Shown here: piece after piece, positions 52,081 through 60,602 of the stretch
How the letters are laid out: every line of letters begins with the position of its first letter
Position numbering within the stretch: position 1 is the first letter of the stretch
NCBI GenBank assembly: GCA_964565925.1
Contig: CAZMGV010000015.1
Coordinates: 1-64,000 of the forward strand
DNA: 64,000 nt
Direction of reading: 5' to 3'
Origin: CAZMGV01 sp964565925
GTDB taxonomy: Bacteria > JAGRBM01 > JAHCIT01
Notes under the pieces: model-generated
What the model was told of the DNA's origin: nothing
Seen by the model: only the letters and a program-made list of their open reading frames with translations
Database searches by the model: none
Program-made: the position numbers and the translations under genes

Positions 52081-53436
52081 TCAGCCCAGCCAGTCGAGTT
52101 CTTCTACAGGCAAATTCGCAAATGCCGCGGTAACCGGCAGGACGACCGAAATCGGCGGGGTGGCCCGTGCAAATTCGGTGAGATCCAGCTCGAGGCCGGC
52201 CTCCATGCTCCCCGAATCCTGTTCGACGATCTCGACCGTCGGATGGATGGCGCTTTCGGGATGTGGAGACACTACCTTTGCCAGCTCTCCGGTGGAGAGC
52301 TTCACAAGATCTCCTGCGGCAAACATGCCGCACATCGTTGCGAACCGGCCCAGCAGATACGGATTAAACCGGCCCCGCAGTTTGGCGTACATGTAGGCGA
52401 GCGCACCCTGCATGGAGGACCGGTCATCGAAAGGGCGCAGAGTCCGCAGGCCATCGAACGCGTCAGCCAGAGCCACAAGCTGGCTTGCCACGAGCGGCGG
52501 CGGCAGGTTCTTGTCGGCCGATGGCGCCCGGTGGTGTTCGAATGCGACCACCGACGCAAGCCGGTTCGCCCCCTGTGTCGAAAACAGGATTTTCGTGCCT
52601 TCCAGTGTATGGCGGGACAGCATCTGCATCTCTTCGGGCGTCAGGGGACCCCTTTTCGAGGTCAGGTTCGCTGGCAGGGCCGTCTTGCCAATGTCATGAA
52701 GCAGCCCAGCGGTAGAAATTTCCTGGATTTCGTATTCGGAGAGCCCTAAAGCCGCCGCCTGGCATCCGGCGATCGTGCCGACATTGACGGAGTGGATATA
52801 GGAGAAGTCGTCGCGTTCCCGCATGGCGAGCAGCGTCGCCACCGGAGCGTTCGATCCCACAACCATATCCATGAGTGACTTGGCAAGGTCCATGACGGGC
52901 CCCAGATCCACAACGCCCGTCTGCATGGCCTTTTCGAACTGTTTCTTCATTACGCCGCCACCGGCGCGGTAGACTTCCCGGAAGCTCCCCATACCGGCGG
53001 TGCGGGTGAGTTTCAGGTGCTTGATGGAGATTGACTCGACACCGCGCTCCTTCAGCCACACGTTGGCGTTCACGGCGGCGACTTCGGCGCTTTCGGCCGA
53101 CAGGAACGAAAGCAGTGTTTCGATATCGGTAGCCGTGCAAGCGGGCTTGAGCGAGATGATTTCAATGTCCCGGAGCTTGAGCTGGGCCACGAACCTTACC
53201 ACGTTGGCGGGCATCTTCGTGAACGGTACGCCGCCGATGGCAAGCCCCTCGCCCAGCAGAGCGATGGTGATTTCCTGATTGCCCATGGTCTGAAAGAATG
53301 AAGCGATTTCGTTCATCAATGCGTCGAGCGTGTTTTGCCACATGGGGCTGCCTTTGGCGTAAAGGCGTCGGCTGTGGCTGGCGCCGGCAAGGCGCTGCGC
53401 CAGGTCCCGGGCCATGTCCTGCTGGTTCGCGGCCAT
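52081..53436 (-). CDS. Degenerate HD-GYP-like protein
   Basis: A 451-residue protein, last of three coupled genes. The N-terminal 110 residues form a module shared with the upstream 772-residue protein. The HD domain (about 205-335) keeps HSVNVG, LLHDIGKTALP and RHTLEGTKI and the HH of FEHHRAP, but the rest of the HD-GYP signature (HHExxDGxGYP) is lost. A later ADAFDGL fits the family. c-di-GMP phosphodiesterase activity is therefore uncertain; another phosphohydrolase or receptor role is possible. ATG 53436 overlaps the upstream stop (TGATG). It is convergent with the ABC importer, with no gap. Confidence 0.82.
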   Translation of the reverse strand: MAANQQDMARDLAQRLAGASHSRRLYAKGSPMWQNTLDALMNEIASFFQTMGNQEITIALLGEGLAIGGVPFTKMPANVVRFVAQLKLRDIEIISLKPACTATDIETLLSFLSAESAEVAAVNANVWLKERGVESISIKHLKLTRTAGMGSFREVYRAGGGVMKKQFEKAMQTGVVDLGPVMDLAKSLMDMVVGSNAPVATLLAMRERDDFSYIHSVNVGTIAGCQAAALGLSEYEIQEISTAGLLHDIGKTALPANLTSKRGPLTPEEMQMLSRHTLEGTKILFSTQGANRLASVVAFEHHRAPSADKNLPPPLVASQLVALADAFDGLRTLRPFDDRSSMQGALAYMYAKLRGRFNPYLLGRFATMCGMFAAGDLVKLSTGELAKVVSPHPESAIHPTVEIVEQDSGSMEAGLELDLTEFARATPPISVVLPVTAAFANLPVEELDWLG

Positions 53437-55754
53437 CAGGCCCCCTTCACATAGCGTGCGCAAGCTTCGCGCACCGTTTTGATCTTGCTGCTCACGCCGG
53501 CCTGAAGTGCGGCCTGTGCCTCGCGCGTCGAGTTCGCACTGAGGGCCTTGGCGATCACAGGTCTGAACTGGTCGATATGGGCCTTGCCAAATCCCGCGTC
53601 CCTGACCAGCAGATACCAGAGCGGCTGAACGGCCGCCGGAGAATGGCAGTCGCCAAGGATCCCGATCGCGAGCGTCTGAAACTGGCGAATTTTCTTTTCC
53701 GTCGCCGGATCCTTGTCATCAAGATGGAGATGCTTGGCCGTATCCGGATCGGTCAGCATCCCCGCCAGATTGGAAAGCAGGGAGAGCGCTTCCGGTGACG
53801 GGAAATCGGTGAGCGCCTTGAGTGCCATCTCCTTGGCCAGAATATCCTTGTTGCGCAGACCGAGGCGGACGATCTGGGTGCCGGTTTTGGCGTTAAGCTG
53901 GAGGCCGATCCTGACGATATTGAACACGCGGATCGGCTTGGCGCTCTGGGCCAGCACCGCGATGGCGTTGAGACCCGCTTGGTCCAGTTTGGCGAACCGG
54001 GCGAGCAGGATTTCCTTGATCTTGCTGTCTATGGGGCTTTCCAGAGCATCGAGCATCGCCTCCGCCATGACCGGACCACGGCATTCATAGGCAGTGGCAA
54101 TCTGTATCGTGCGCTTGATTCCCTCGGGCCCGCTCAGATAGTCGCGGAGTTGTGCATGAAGCGCGCTGGACGGGGTCGCTCGCTCCGACTGCTTGAGCAG
54201 GAAAGCGGCGATCTGCAGCGCGGCCTGCGGGGCGCCCTGGGTATCGAGTACCTTGGCGAGATCGGTTCCGGAAGCGAGCAGGTTATCAGGCGGGGCTTCC
54301 ATCCGTCCGACAACGCCGATCCAGAGGTCCTTGAAACGTCCAAGCACTGCTTTGGGCTGCAGGGTATCCAGCGCCTGTCGCACGGAGGCCGGAGCATCGG
54401 TCTGCTGTATACGCGCCTGCGCTGCCTGGACGAGCTGGTCCATCGTGTCGCGGTATGAGAGCTCCAGCATGCCCAGACCGTTCGATTTGAGCGCTTTCGA
54501 CTGGATCTCCTGCCAGAGAACTCCATCAATCGTATGGCCGGTTTTCTTGAATCCGACATCCAGTTCCGCAAGCAGACGCTTGCGCTCAGATTCGATCGGA
54601 CGGATCTGCTGCATCAGTTCCGCGATGGCTTCGACGGTGTCCGGATCGCCTCCCTGATCCTTCAGGATGGCGCCGATCGCTTCCACGACCATCTGGTCGG
54701 AAACTGCCTGCGAGAGATTCTTGCCGCCCGCGATTTTGGCCGTGCTGGGTGCGTTTTCCGCCCTCGTCTGCGTGGCGAGCTTGCGGAGCATGACGAACCG
54801 GGCATCCGGGCGAAGACGCGCGAGAACCGAAGAGAGCAATTTTGCGCTTTCCGCCAGTTTTTCCTGCGGGGTTCCCTTGTCGATCATGTATTCGTGATTG
54901 CCGAAGTAGGCTTTTGCAGCCAGTTCGGCGAGGTCGTCGGGATTGAGCGCATCGATCCGGACGTTGCCCCCGCCGCCGATGCGGGATTTCACGGTCCCCA
55001 GGGCGACACCTGCGGATTTTCCGCCCCCCGGCGCACCGCCGGCGCCACTGCCTGAACCGCCTCCGGAGCCACCGCTACCGCCAGTACCCGGGCGTCCCGG
55101 TGCGCCTTTTCCGCCGGCGGCGGGTTCAAGAATCCCGGGTTCAGCCTTGTCCATCAGTTCGTCGAGGAATTCGCCCAGCGAATTGGGGTCAGTAAGGCCC
55201 GCAATGTCGACGCCCACGGCATCGCCCACGCGAGCACGCTTTTCCTTGATCTGGAGAATTTCCTTGAGCGTCCGCTCGACGACCTTGTCTTCGCCAGCGA
55301 GGTCGCTGATCTGCACGTGCTTGCCGGTGAACAGGGCGTCGAAATCGACTTCCACCGGTTCGATGCCGCGGACCATGTGACGGCCGAGCAGTTCCTTGAA
55401 GCCTCCGGCGGCACGAATCTTGTCCGGCGTTTCCGCCAGACTGAGCATCAGATAACCAAGGTCTTTGGGTCCGGCAGACTTCTCGAATTTTATCGAGACG
55501 ATGGATCGGGCGAACAGGTGCTCGGCCAACTGCACGGCTGCCGGATCGCCAAGCGGTGGCGCCGCTGGATCGAACAGCAACTTATTGCCGGTCGAGCCGA
55601 TCGTGATGCTCGGGACACCCATGCAGGCCTGCTGAAGGGCGTCCAACGCCTGTTTGCGGATCTGCGCGAGAATTGGATGCGATTCATCGTAGTAACCGGC
55701 TGCTTTCAGCGACCGGCTGAGGGCCTTGGTCAAAGCACCGATAGCCAGACTCAC
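53436..55754 (-). CDS. Large protein with shared N-terminal module and helical repeats
   Basis: 772 residues, unrecognised. Residues about 10-110 match the N-terminus of the downstream HD protein in pattern (SRSLKAAGYYDESHPILAQIR versus SRRLYAKGSP...). A natural Gly/Ser-rich linker (about 212-247, encoded at 55013-55121) separates this from a long, helical, HEAT-like C-terminal part (about 265-770) with repeats such as KEMALKALTDFPSPEALSLL. No signal peptide, membrane segment or catalytic motif is seen. The GTG start overlaps the cyclase-like gene's stop (GTGA). A scaffold role is inferred. Confidence 0.75.
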   Translation of the reverse strand: MSLAIGALTKALSRSLKAAGYYDESHPILAQIRKQALDALQQACMGVPSITIGSTGNKLLFDPAAPPLGDPAAVQLAEHLFARSIVSIKFEKSAGPKDLGYLMLSLAETPDKIRAAGGFKELLGRHMVRGIEPVEVDFDALFTGKHVQISDLAGEDKVVERTLKEILQIKEKRARVGDAVGVDIAGLTDPNSLGEFLDELMDKAEPGILEPAAGGKGAPGRPGTGGSGGSGGGSGSGAGGAPGGGKSAGVALGTVKSRIGGGGNVRIDALNPDDLAELAAKAYFGNHEYMIDKGTPQEKLAESAKLLSSVLARLRPDARFVMLRKLATQTRAENAPSTAKIAGGKNLSQAVSDQMVVEAIGAILKDQGGDPDTVEAIAELMQQIRPIESERKRLLAELDVGFKKTGHTIDGVLWQEIQSKALKSNGLGMLELSYRDTMDQLVQAAQARIQQTDAPASVRQALDTLQPKAVLGRFKDLWIGVVGRMEAPPDNLLASGTDLAKVLDTQGAPQAALQIAAFLLKQSERATPSSALHAQLRDYLSGPEGIKRTIQIATAYECRGPVMAEAMLDALESPIDSKIKEILLARFAKLDQAGLNAIAVLAQSAKPIRVFNIVRIGLQLNAKTGTQIVRLGLRNKDILAKEMALKALTDFPSPEALSLLSNLAGMLTDPDTAKHLHLDDKDPATEKKIRQFQTLAIGILGDCHSPAAVQPLWYLLVRDAGFGKAHIDQFRPVIAKALSANSTREAQAALQAGVSSKIKTVREACARYVKGA

Positions 55755-58354
55755 CCGACCACCTGCGCATTCTTCGGACGGGTGACTCGTGGCGAGTTGC
55801 TGAGCAGCGCAAGCAGATCCCGGCAGAAGGCGGAATCGGCGAGGATAATTTCCCAGACGTCGATACCGCCCTCTTTCTCGAATCCTTTGAAGGCTGCCTG
55901 TCCCGCGTATCTGAGCACGTAAATCACTTTCTGGTCCTGCACCCGCGTGACAGTCTGGAACCGCTCCGGCTCGTATTCAAAGACCCATTTGGCAAGAAAA
56001 TCTTCCGGGAGATCGGTCTTGGCCAGCTGAAACTCCTGAAAGGCCAGTTTCCCTTCGAGAGCATGGCGATAGGCCTCCACCGCCGTTCCGGACAGCGCGC
56101 ATCCGGCGTTATAGAACTCCGCAGACCGGCCCAGCGATTCCGGCAGGCCATCCCGGGTCTTCACCTGGCTCTGGACCTCTCCGTGGAACCAGCGGGAGAG
56201 AAACTGGACCGCCTCCGTCGCGGACTGGACGTCGCCGGCCGAGATAGCGGCGGAAACGGCATCGCCGGCCGGTACGGGCACATCCATCTGATAGCTTTTC
56301 CCGATGCTTACCTGAAAAGGCAGAGCCACCCGGTCGCTACTCCGCTCTTTACGTGCCTTCGACACGCGAAGGTCGCGCTCGGCCCGCAGGATGCCGGACC
56401 GGGCGGTTCCACGGGCGGCTTCGTTGAGTCGTTCGGCGATCGTGACGGAAGTGTAGCCGGCACTCTCGTTGATAGATGGCGAGGCAAGACCCAGAGCCGC
56501 CTGGCTCAGATCGACCACCTCGGCAGCAGCGCCAAAGGCGACATAGGCACCCGCTTCGACTCCGAAGCCAACCGACTCAGCAATTCGTTCTTCCCGGGCA
56601 GAGGCGAGCATGGCAAGGCGATCGGTAATTTCTTTCTTGGCGGCGACGAACTGCTCGTACTGCGGCGTTCCGGGTGCCACCCCCGCCAGTGAAGCATCGA
56701 GCTGGGCGATCCGGTCGCGCCAGCTTTTGATTTCCAGGTCGATCTCTTCGAGCAGCGAAGACTCACCGCCCAGGAACTCCGATACCCCTTTGTCCAGTTC
56801 CTCGGCGGCGGCTTTCAGAATCTGCCGGATACCGAGCGCGAGCGAGACCATCGGTACGATCTCGCCCCTGAAGCCGACGGCGTCGCCTACGATATTCGAG
56901 ATGGCCAGCGCCTTTTCGTTCCCGTTCTGAAGCTTGCGGGCCAGTTCGAAGATCGGCGTATAGAAGTATCGGCGCAGGAAGTCGCCCATGGCCGCTTCCT
57001 TGATGCTGGCGGTCCGTTTGGTGAAATCCTTGAGATCCACGAACAGGTGCGCTTCATGGCGGATTTCGGCAAGGCGGTAGAGCGGTTCCTGCCCGATGTC
57101 GATGCGGTAGCATTTCCCTGCGCGGTAGGCGGATTCCTGATCTCCGTCGGGAAGGAACTCAAGGAGCGCCATGAGGTCCTGCTTCATCTTCTCGACCCGC
57201 TCGTCGAGGACCAGCGTGATGGCTCCGGTGGCGGCCAGTTTCGCCCGGATGCTCAGGTCGCCGTGGCGGCCAAGCTGCTGCATGTCTCCGGCCATGATCT
57301 GGTCGCCTTTGGCGAGCAGGCTGCCCAGTACGGTGGCCGGCTGGCTTGCCACTGCCTTCTGCTGATCAGCCCACCCCTGGAACTGAATCTTCTTGCGAGG
57401 GTCGTTCAGATAATTCAGCAGCATTTCGCCTGACGAAGCGATCCTGCGCCCGGGCGTGAGACTCTTTTCAGTATCGGGCCGGCTGTGCTGAAGAACGATC
57501 AGGAGCAACAGGTCGCGGATGACATCGGCGAAAAGATCGCGGGCGAGGGCGGCCTTCTGCGCAGGGTCGTTCATCAGCCGATCAGCGAGTGTTTTCTGGA
57601 TACTTTCCAGATCCACGTTTTCGACCGCCTCGGGGAGGAGTTTGCGTGCCAGATCTACTGCACCGGCGGTCGTCCGGTAGGCGTTCACAGGGCTCTTCAG
57701 CAGCTCGGCAGCGGAGAGCCCCATGGAAAGCGGAGAAACTGTCACTGCGAACTGGAATCCCAGACGGGCGGAGAGATTGGAGTCTTCGACGGCGCCGGTT
57801 TCGAGTAATCCCTGGAGCGCCAGTTGCAGCAGGATCGGGCCCAGCACTTTCCGTGCGCGGAGATTGCTCGCCGCTGTATCGGCGGCCCGGCGCAGGGATT
57901 CTGCCAGCAGCAGATGCACCAGATAAGCAGTTTCATCGCCACCTTCGCCGGTGCCAACCTCCCCGAAGGCCTTCAGGTAAATCGCACCTGCATCGCCGGC
58001 GAACTTGTTACCCTCTTTCGCAAACCAGAGCGCGGTGCCGACGGGGTCGATATCGCCGTCGACCTGGGCAAAGCGGATGGCCCGGCGCAACTCTTCCTGG
58101 TTGGAGACGACCGGCCGCATCAGCGGTGCGCTGTCGGCAACCGGCAGGGTCTGTTGCCAGCGGTTGAGCAGTGTCCGGGGCAGGGCGGCCGGCACCCGCA
58201 TCTTTGCCGCCGATTCACCCACAGAAAGGCGCAGTCGCGACGGTACAAGCGCCAGAAAACGGCCAAACGAAAACTTACCTTCGCGGCAGTAGTCGAGGAT
58301 ATTCCGGTAGAGTGACAGGCGCCATTCTATCTCGGAAGCGACGGACGATTGCAT
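55751..58354 (-). CDS. Protein with a class III nucleotide-cyclase-like domain
   Basis: 867 residues, first of three coupled genes. Residues 1-420 are unassigned and mostly helical. Residues about 433-655 look like a class III adenylate/guanylate cyclase homology domain: AHLFVDLKDFT (first metal Asp D440), NIVGDAVGF (second metal Asp D491), VGFGVEAGAYVAFG and VTIAERLNEAAR. A charged coiled-coil insertion of about 75 residues (515-590) splits it. The purine-selecting Lys is replaced (N487) and the transition-state Asn is Thr638, while R642 is kept, so normal catalysis is doubtful. The C-terminal 200 residues are unassigned. A good promoter lies at 58423-58451. Confidence 0.72.
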   Translation of the reverse strand: MQSSVASEIEWRLSLYRNILDYCREGKFSFGRFLALVPSRLRLSVGESAAKMRVPAALPRTLLNRWQQTLPVADSAPLMRPVVSNQEELRRAIRFAQVDGDIDPVGTALWFAKEGNKFAGDAGAIYLKAFGEVGTGEGGDETAYLVHLLLAESLRRAADTAASNLRARKVLGPILLQLALQGLLETGAVEDSNLSARLGFQFAVTVSPLSMGLSAAELLKSPVNAYRTTAGAVDLARKLLPEAVENVDLESIQKTLADRLMNDPAQKAALARDLFADVIRDLLLLIVLQHSRPDTEKSLTPGRRIASSGEMLLNYLNDPRKKIQFQGWADQQKAVASQPATVLGSLLAKGDQIMAGDMQQLGRHGDLSIRAKLAATGAITLVLDERVEKMKQDLMALLEFLPDGDQESAYRAGKCYRIDIGQEPLYRLAEIRHEAHLFVDLKDFTKRTASIKEAAMGDFLRRYFYTPIFELARKLQNGNEKALAISNIVGDAVGFRGEIVPMVSLALGIRQILKAAAEELDKGVSEFLGGESSLLEEIDLEIKSWRDRIAQLDASLAGVAPGTPQYEQFVAAKKEITDRLAMLASAREERIAESVGFGVEAGAYVAFGAAAEVVDLSQAALGLASPSINESAGYTSVTIAERLNEAARGTARSGILRAERDLRVSKARKERSSDRVALPFQVSIGKSYQMDVPVPAGDAVSAAISAGDVQSATEAVQFLSRWFHGEVQSQVKTRDGLPESLGRSAEFYNAGCALSGTAVEAYRHALEGKLAFQEFQLAKTDLPEDFLAKWVFEYEPERFQTVTRVQDQKVIYVLRYAGQAAFKGFEKEGGIDVWEIILADSAFCRDLLALLSNSPRVTRPKNAQVVG

Positions 58355-58390
58355 GATCCCGCGGCGCGCTCCCCTCCGGAATCGCCTTCG

Positions 58391-58405
58391 GTCAGTTCGA
58401 CTGAC
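58391..58405. repeat. Inverted repeat GTCAGT-TCG-ACTGAC
   Basis: A perfect 6-bp hairpin/operator-like palindrome between the promoter at 58423-58451 and the cyclase-like start at 58354. The same arms occur in the repeat upstream of the carboxylase gene (19469-19490). Confidence 0.4.
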
Positions 58406-58422
58406 ACTAGATTCTGCAAGAA

Positions 58423-58451
58423 ATTGTGGGAGCGTGGAGCATCGTTGTCAA
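58423..58451 (-). promoter_or_regulatory. Sigma70-type promoter of the cyclase-like operon
   Basis: On the minus strand: TTGACA (58451-58446), 17-bp spacer, CACAAT (58428-58423). Perfect -35, four of six in the -10. It would transcribe the three-gene unit 58354-52081 with a leader of about 60 nt. Confidence 0.6.
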
Positions 58452-58514
58452 TTCTAAAACCCACTGAAATTATTATGGTTTTGGGAATATGCGCCCGTTT
58501 TGAAACGCTCCAAA

Positions 58515-59480
58515 TCACATTCTGAGAGCGTCGGGTAACCAATGCTGATCCGGGTCGGGGCGGCGCAGGCCTTTGGGGTCAAAGCCTTCGCCCGAGGTGG
58601 CGTGCCTGCGGACGGCAGCTGGGACCGGCCAGGAAGCCGGCACGGTGCCGGTGCCTTCCTCCGGTTCCAGCACGTCATCCCAGGAGAGGTGGCCGGCGGC
58701 GGCGAGCATCCGGCTGAGCGGCGAGTAGTCACGTGCCAGAAAGACCCGGTTGTGAAACGGCACGATCCGGTCAGGCTTGAGGCCGGTTTCGAGGATATGG
58801 ATCCCGGCGACGCCGTCTTTCAGTTCGGGCCAGTCGCGGGTGCGATTCACAATCGTTTCGATAATGGCCGGAGCGACTCCGTGCATGGCGAGCGTCGCCT
58901 TCAGATTTGTCCCCCGGAGATTTCCGGCAAGCAGATCGGCATAAATGGAGTAGGCAAGTACGTCCTTCTCGGCATCGTCGCCTAGCAGGAGTTCACGGGT
59001 GCCGGGCGGGAAATCGGTGCGGTTGAGCAGTAGTGCCACGAGCTTGTATCCGATGTGTTCACGAAGCCCCCCGTGCTGCCGTTCCCGGATGACCGGCCAC
59101 CAGTCTTTCAGGGTCAGACCGTCAAAATCGATCTCGTCGATCTGGAGCCTGCGTTCGAGCACGATCCGGAGCTGGCGCGGCGACGACGACAGGAAATAGA
59201 GCGGTGAAGGTTCGCCGCCCCGGTTACGGCGCAAGGCCTGGAGCAACGGTACGGCTCCTTTCACCGGCACCTTGTCGATGGAGATTTCCAGCGGAATACG
59301 GGCGAGCGCCTGCACCCGTTCGAACCGGGTATCCAGATAGGTTTTGTCGATATCGCAGGTGACGGCGAGACCGGTGAAACCGGCGTCGAGCACACGGTCA
59401 TTGGAACGCTCCAGCGGATAACCCCATGTCGCAGGGTCGTCCGGCTTGCGGCGGCCGATGAGCACGCTTCCCTTGGGCAC
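58515..59480 (-). CDS. App1-type phosphatidate phosphatase domain protein (DUF2183)
   Basis: A HAD-like phosphatase of 321 residues. The DxDxT catalytic motif is DIDKT (residues about 43-47). The serine-rich motif II lies in YFLSSSPRQLR, and the late acidic motif is LLGDDAEKDVLAYS, as in the yeast App1 phosphatidate phosphatase domain. PA dephosphorylation to diacylglycerol is inferred from the family and from the acyltransferase and gpsA genes just upstream (six-base gap to gpsA). GTG start; the C-terminal 60 residues are Pro-rich. Confidence 0.85.
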   Translation of the reverse strand: MPKGSVLIGRRKPDDPATWGYPLERSNDRVLDAGFTGLAVTCDIDKTYLDTRFERVQALARIPLEISIDKVPVKGAVPLLQALRRNRGGEPSPLYFLSSSPRQLRIVLERRLQIDEIDFDGLTLKDWWPVIRERQHGGLREHIGYKLVALLLNRTDFPPGTRELLLGDDAEKDVLAYSIYADLLAGNLRGTNLKATLAMHGVAPAIIETIVNRTRDWPELKDGVAGIHILETGLKPDRIVPFHNRVFLARDYSPLSRMLAAAGHLSWDDVLEPEEGTGTVPASWPVPAAVRRHATSGEGFDPKGLRRPDPDQHWLPDALRM

Positions 59481-59486
59481 GGCCGG

Positions 59487-60602
59487 TCAGACCTCCTCGG
59501 CGAAATCGCCGTCCACTTCGGCCCTGGACGGCAGGGTCATCAGCATCTTCATACCTTCTCGCACATCGAGTCCCTCTTCGATCACCTTCCAGAGTCCTTC
59601 GGTGATCGGCATATACAGATGCTTTTCGGCGGCGATCTGTCGGACCACCCGGACGGTTTTGACGCCTTCGGCCACCATGCCGAGCGACGCCAGAACATCT
59701 TCGAGTTTTTTCCCCTCAGAGAGGCCGAGTCCCACCCGGTAGTTACGCGAATGTTGCGAAGAGCAGGTGACCACCAGGTCGCCCATGCCGGCGAGCCCCG
59801 CGAAAGTCATCGGTCTGGCGCCGTAGGTGCCGGCGTATCGGACCATTTCCGCAAGGCCCCGGGTCATGAGCAGCGCCCGGGTGTTCTCGCCGAGCTTGAG
59901 GCCGGTCACAATTCCTGACCCGATGGCGACGATATTCTTCAGCGCACCGGCCAGTTCCACTCCGATGACATCCCGGTTGGCATACACCCGGAACTTTTCC
60001 GACACGAGTGCCTGCTGGGCCGTCTCCACCACTTCGGGATAGCGGCTCGCCACGACCGTCGCCGACGGCAGCCCCATCAGGATTTCGTTGGCGATATTGG
60101 GTCCTGACAGCACGCCCAGCTTCCGGATGGCGGTCTCTTCCTTCACAATCTGCGAGATCGTCTTGCCGGAGCCCAGTTCAAGCCCCTTGGTCGCATGCAG
60201 GAATATCTGATCGCCGTGGATGAGCGGCCCCAGATCCCTGAGCACGTCCCGGAACGCCCCGGATGGGATGACAGCTATGATGAGGCGCGCGTGACGAAGC
60301 GCCTCTGGCAGATCGGTCGTCGCCCGGAGCTTCGGGTGTAGCGGATAGTCTTTCGTGTATTTCGAGTTGGTGTGCTTCGCATTGACCTCGGCGGCAGATT
60401 TGGCGTCCCGGAGCCACAGGAGCGTATCGCTTCCGGCGGTCGCAGCCAGGTGCGCCACCGTTGTGCCCCAGTTGCCGCCGCCCAGCACGGCGACCTTCAC
60501 CGGTCCACCGGCGGAGGCCTTGGAAGCGCCAAAATCCGGAGCGGCCGCCACCGGTTTTTTCCGGAGATTTTTCACCGGTGTGTATTTCAGCTTCGGGCTC
60601 AC
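59487..60602 (-). CDS. gpsA: Glycerol-3-phosphate dehydrogenase [NAD(P)+]
   Basis: Reduces dihydroxyacetone phosphate to sn-glycerol-3-phosphate for lipid synthesis. The cofactor loop is VLGGGNWGTT, followed by ATKGLELGSGKTISQ, the LSGPNIANEI block and the catalytic Lys in VELAGALKNIVAIGSG. The TCSSQHSRNYRVG segment is also present. GTG 60602, overlapping the upstream stop (GTGA), is preferred over the longer frame to 60644. The protein (371 residues) has a basic N-terminal extension of about 34 residues beyond the usual start. Confidence 0.94.
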   Translation of the reverse strand: MSPKLKYTPVKNLRKKPVAAAPDFGASKASAGGPVKVAVLGGGNWGTTVAHLAATAGSDTLLWLRDAKSAAEVNAKHTNSKYTKDYPLHPKLRATTDLPEALRHARLIIAVIPSGAFRDVLRDLGPLIHGDQIFLHATKGLELGSGKTISQIVKEETAIRKLGVLSGPNIANEILMGLPSATVVASRYPEVVETAQQALVSEKFRVYANRDVIGVELAGALKNIVAIGSGIVTGLKLGENTRALLMTRGLAEMVRYAGTYGARPMTFAGLAGMGDLVVTCSSQHSRNYRVGLGLSEGKKLEDVLASLGMVAEGVKTVRVVRQIAAEKHLYMPITEGLWKVIEEGLDVREGMKMLMTLPSRAEVDGDFAEEV

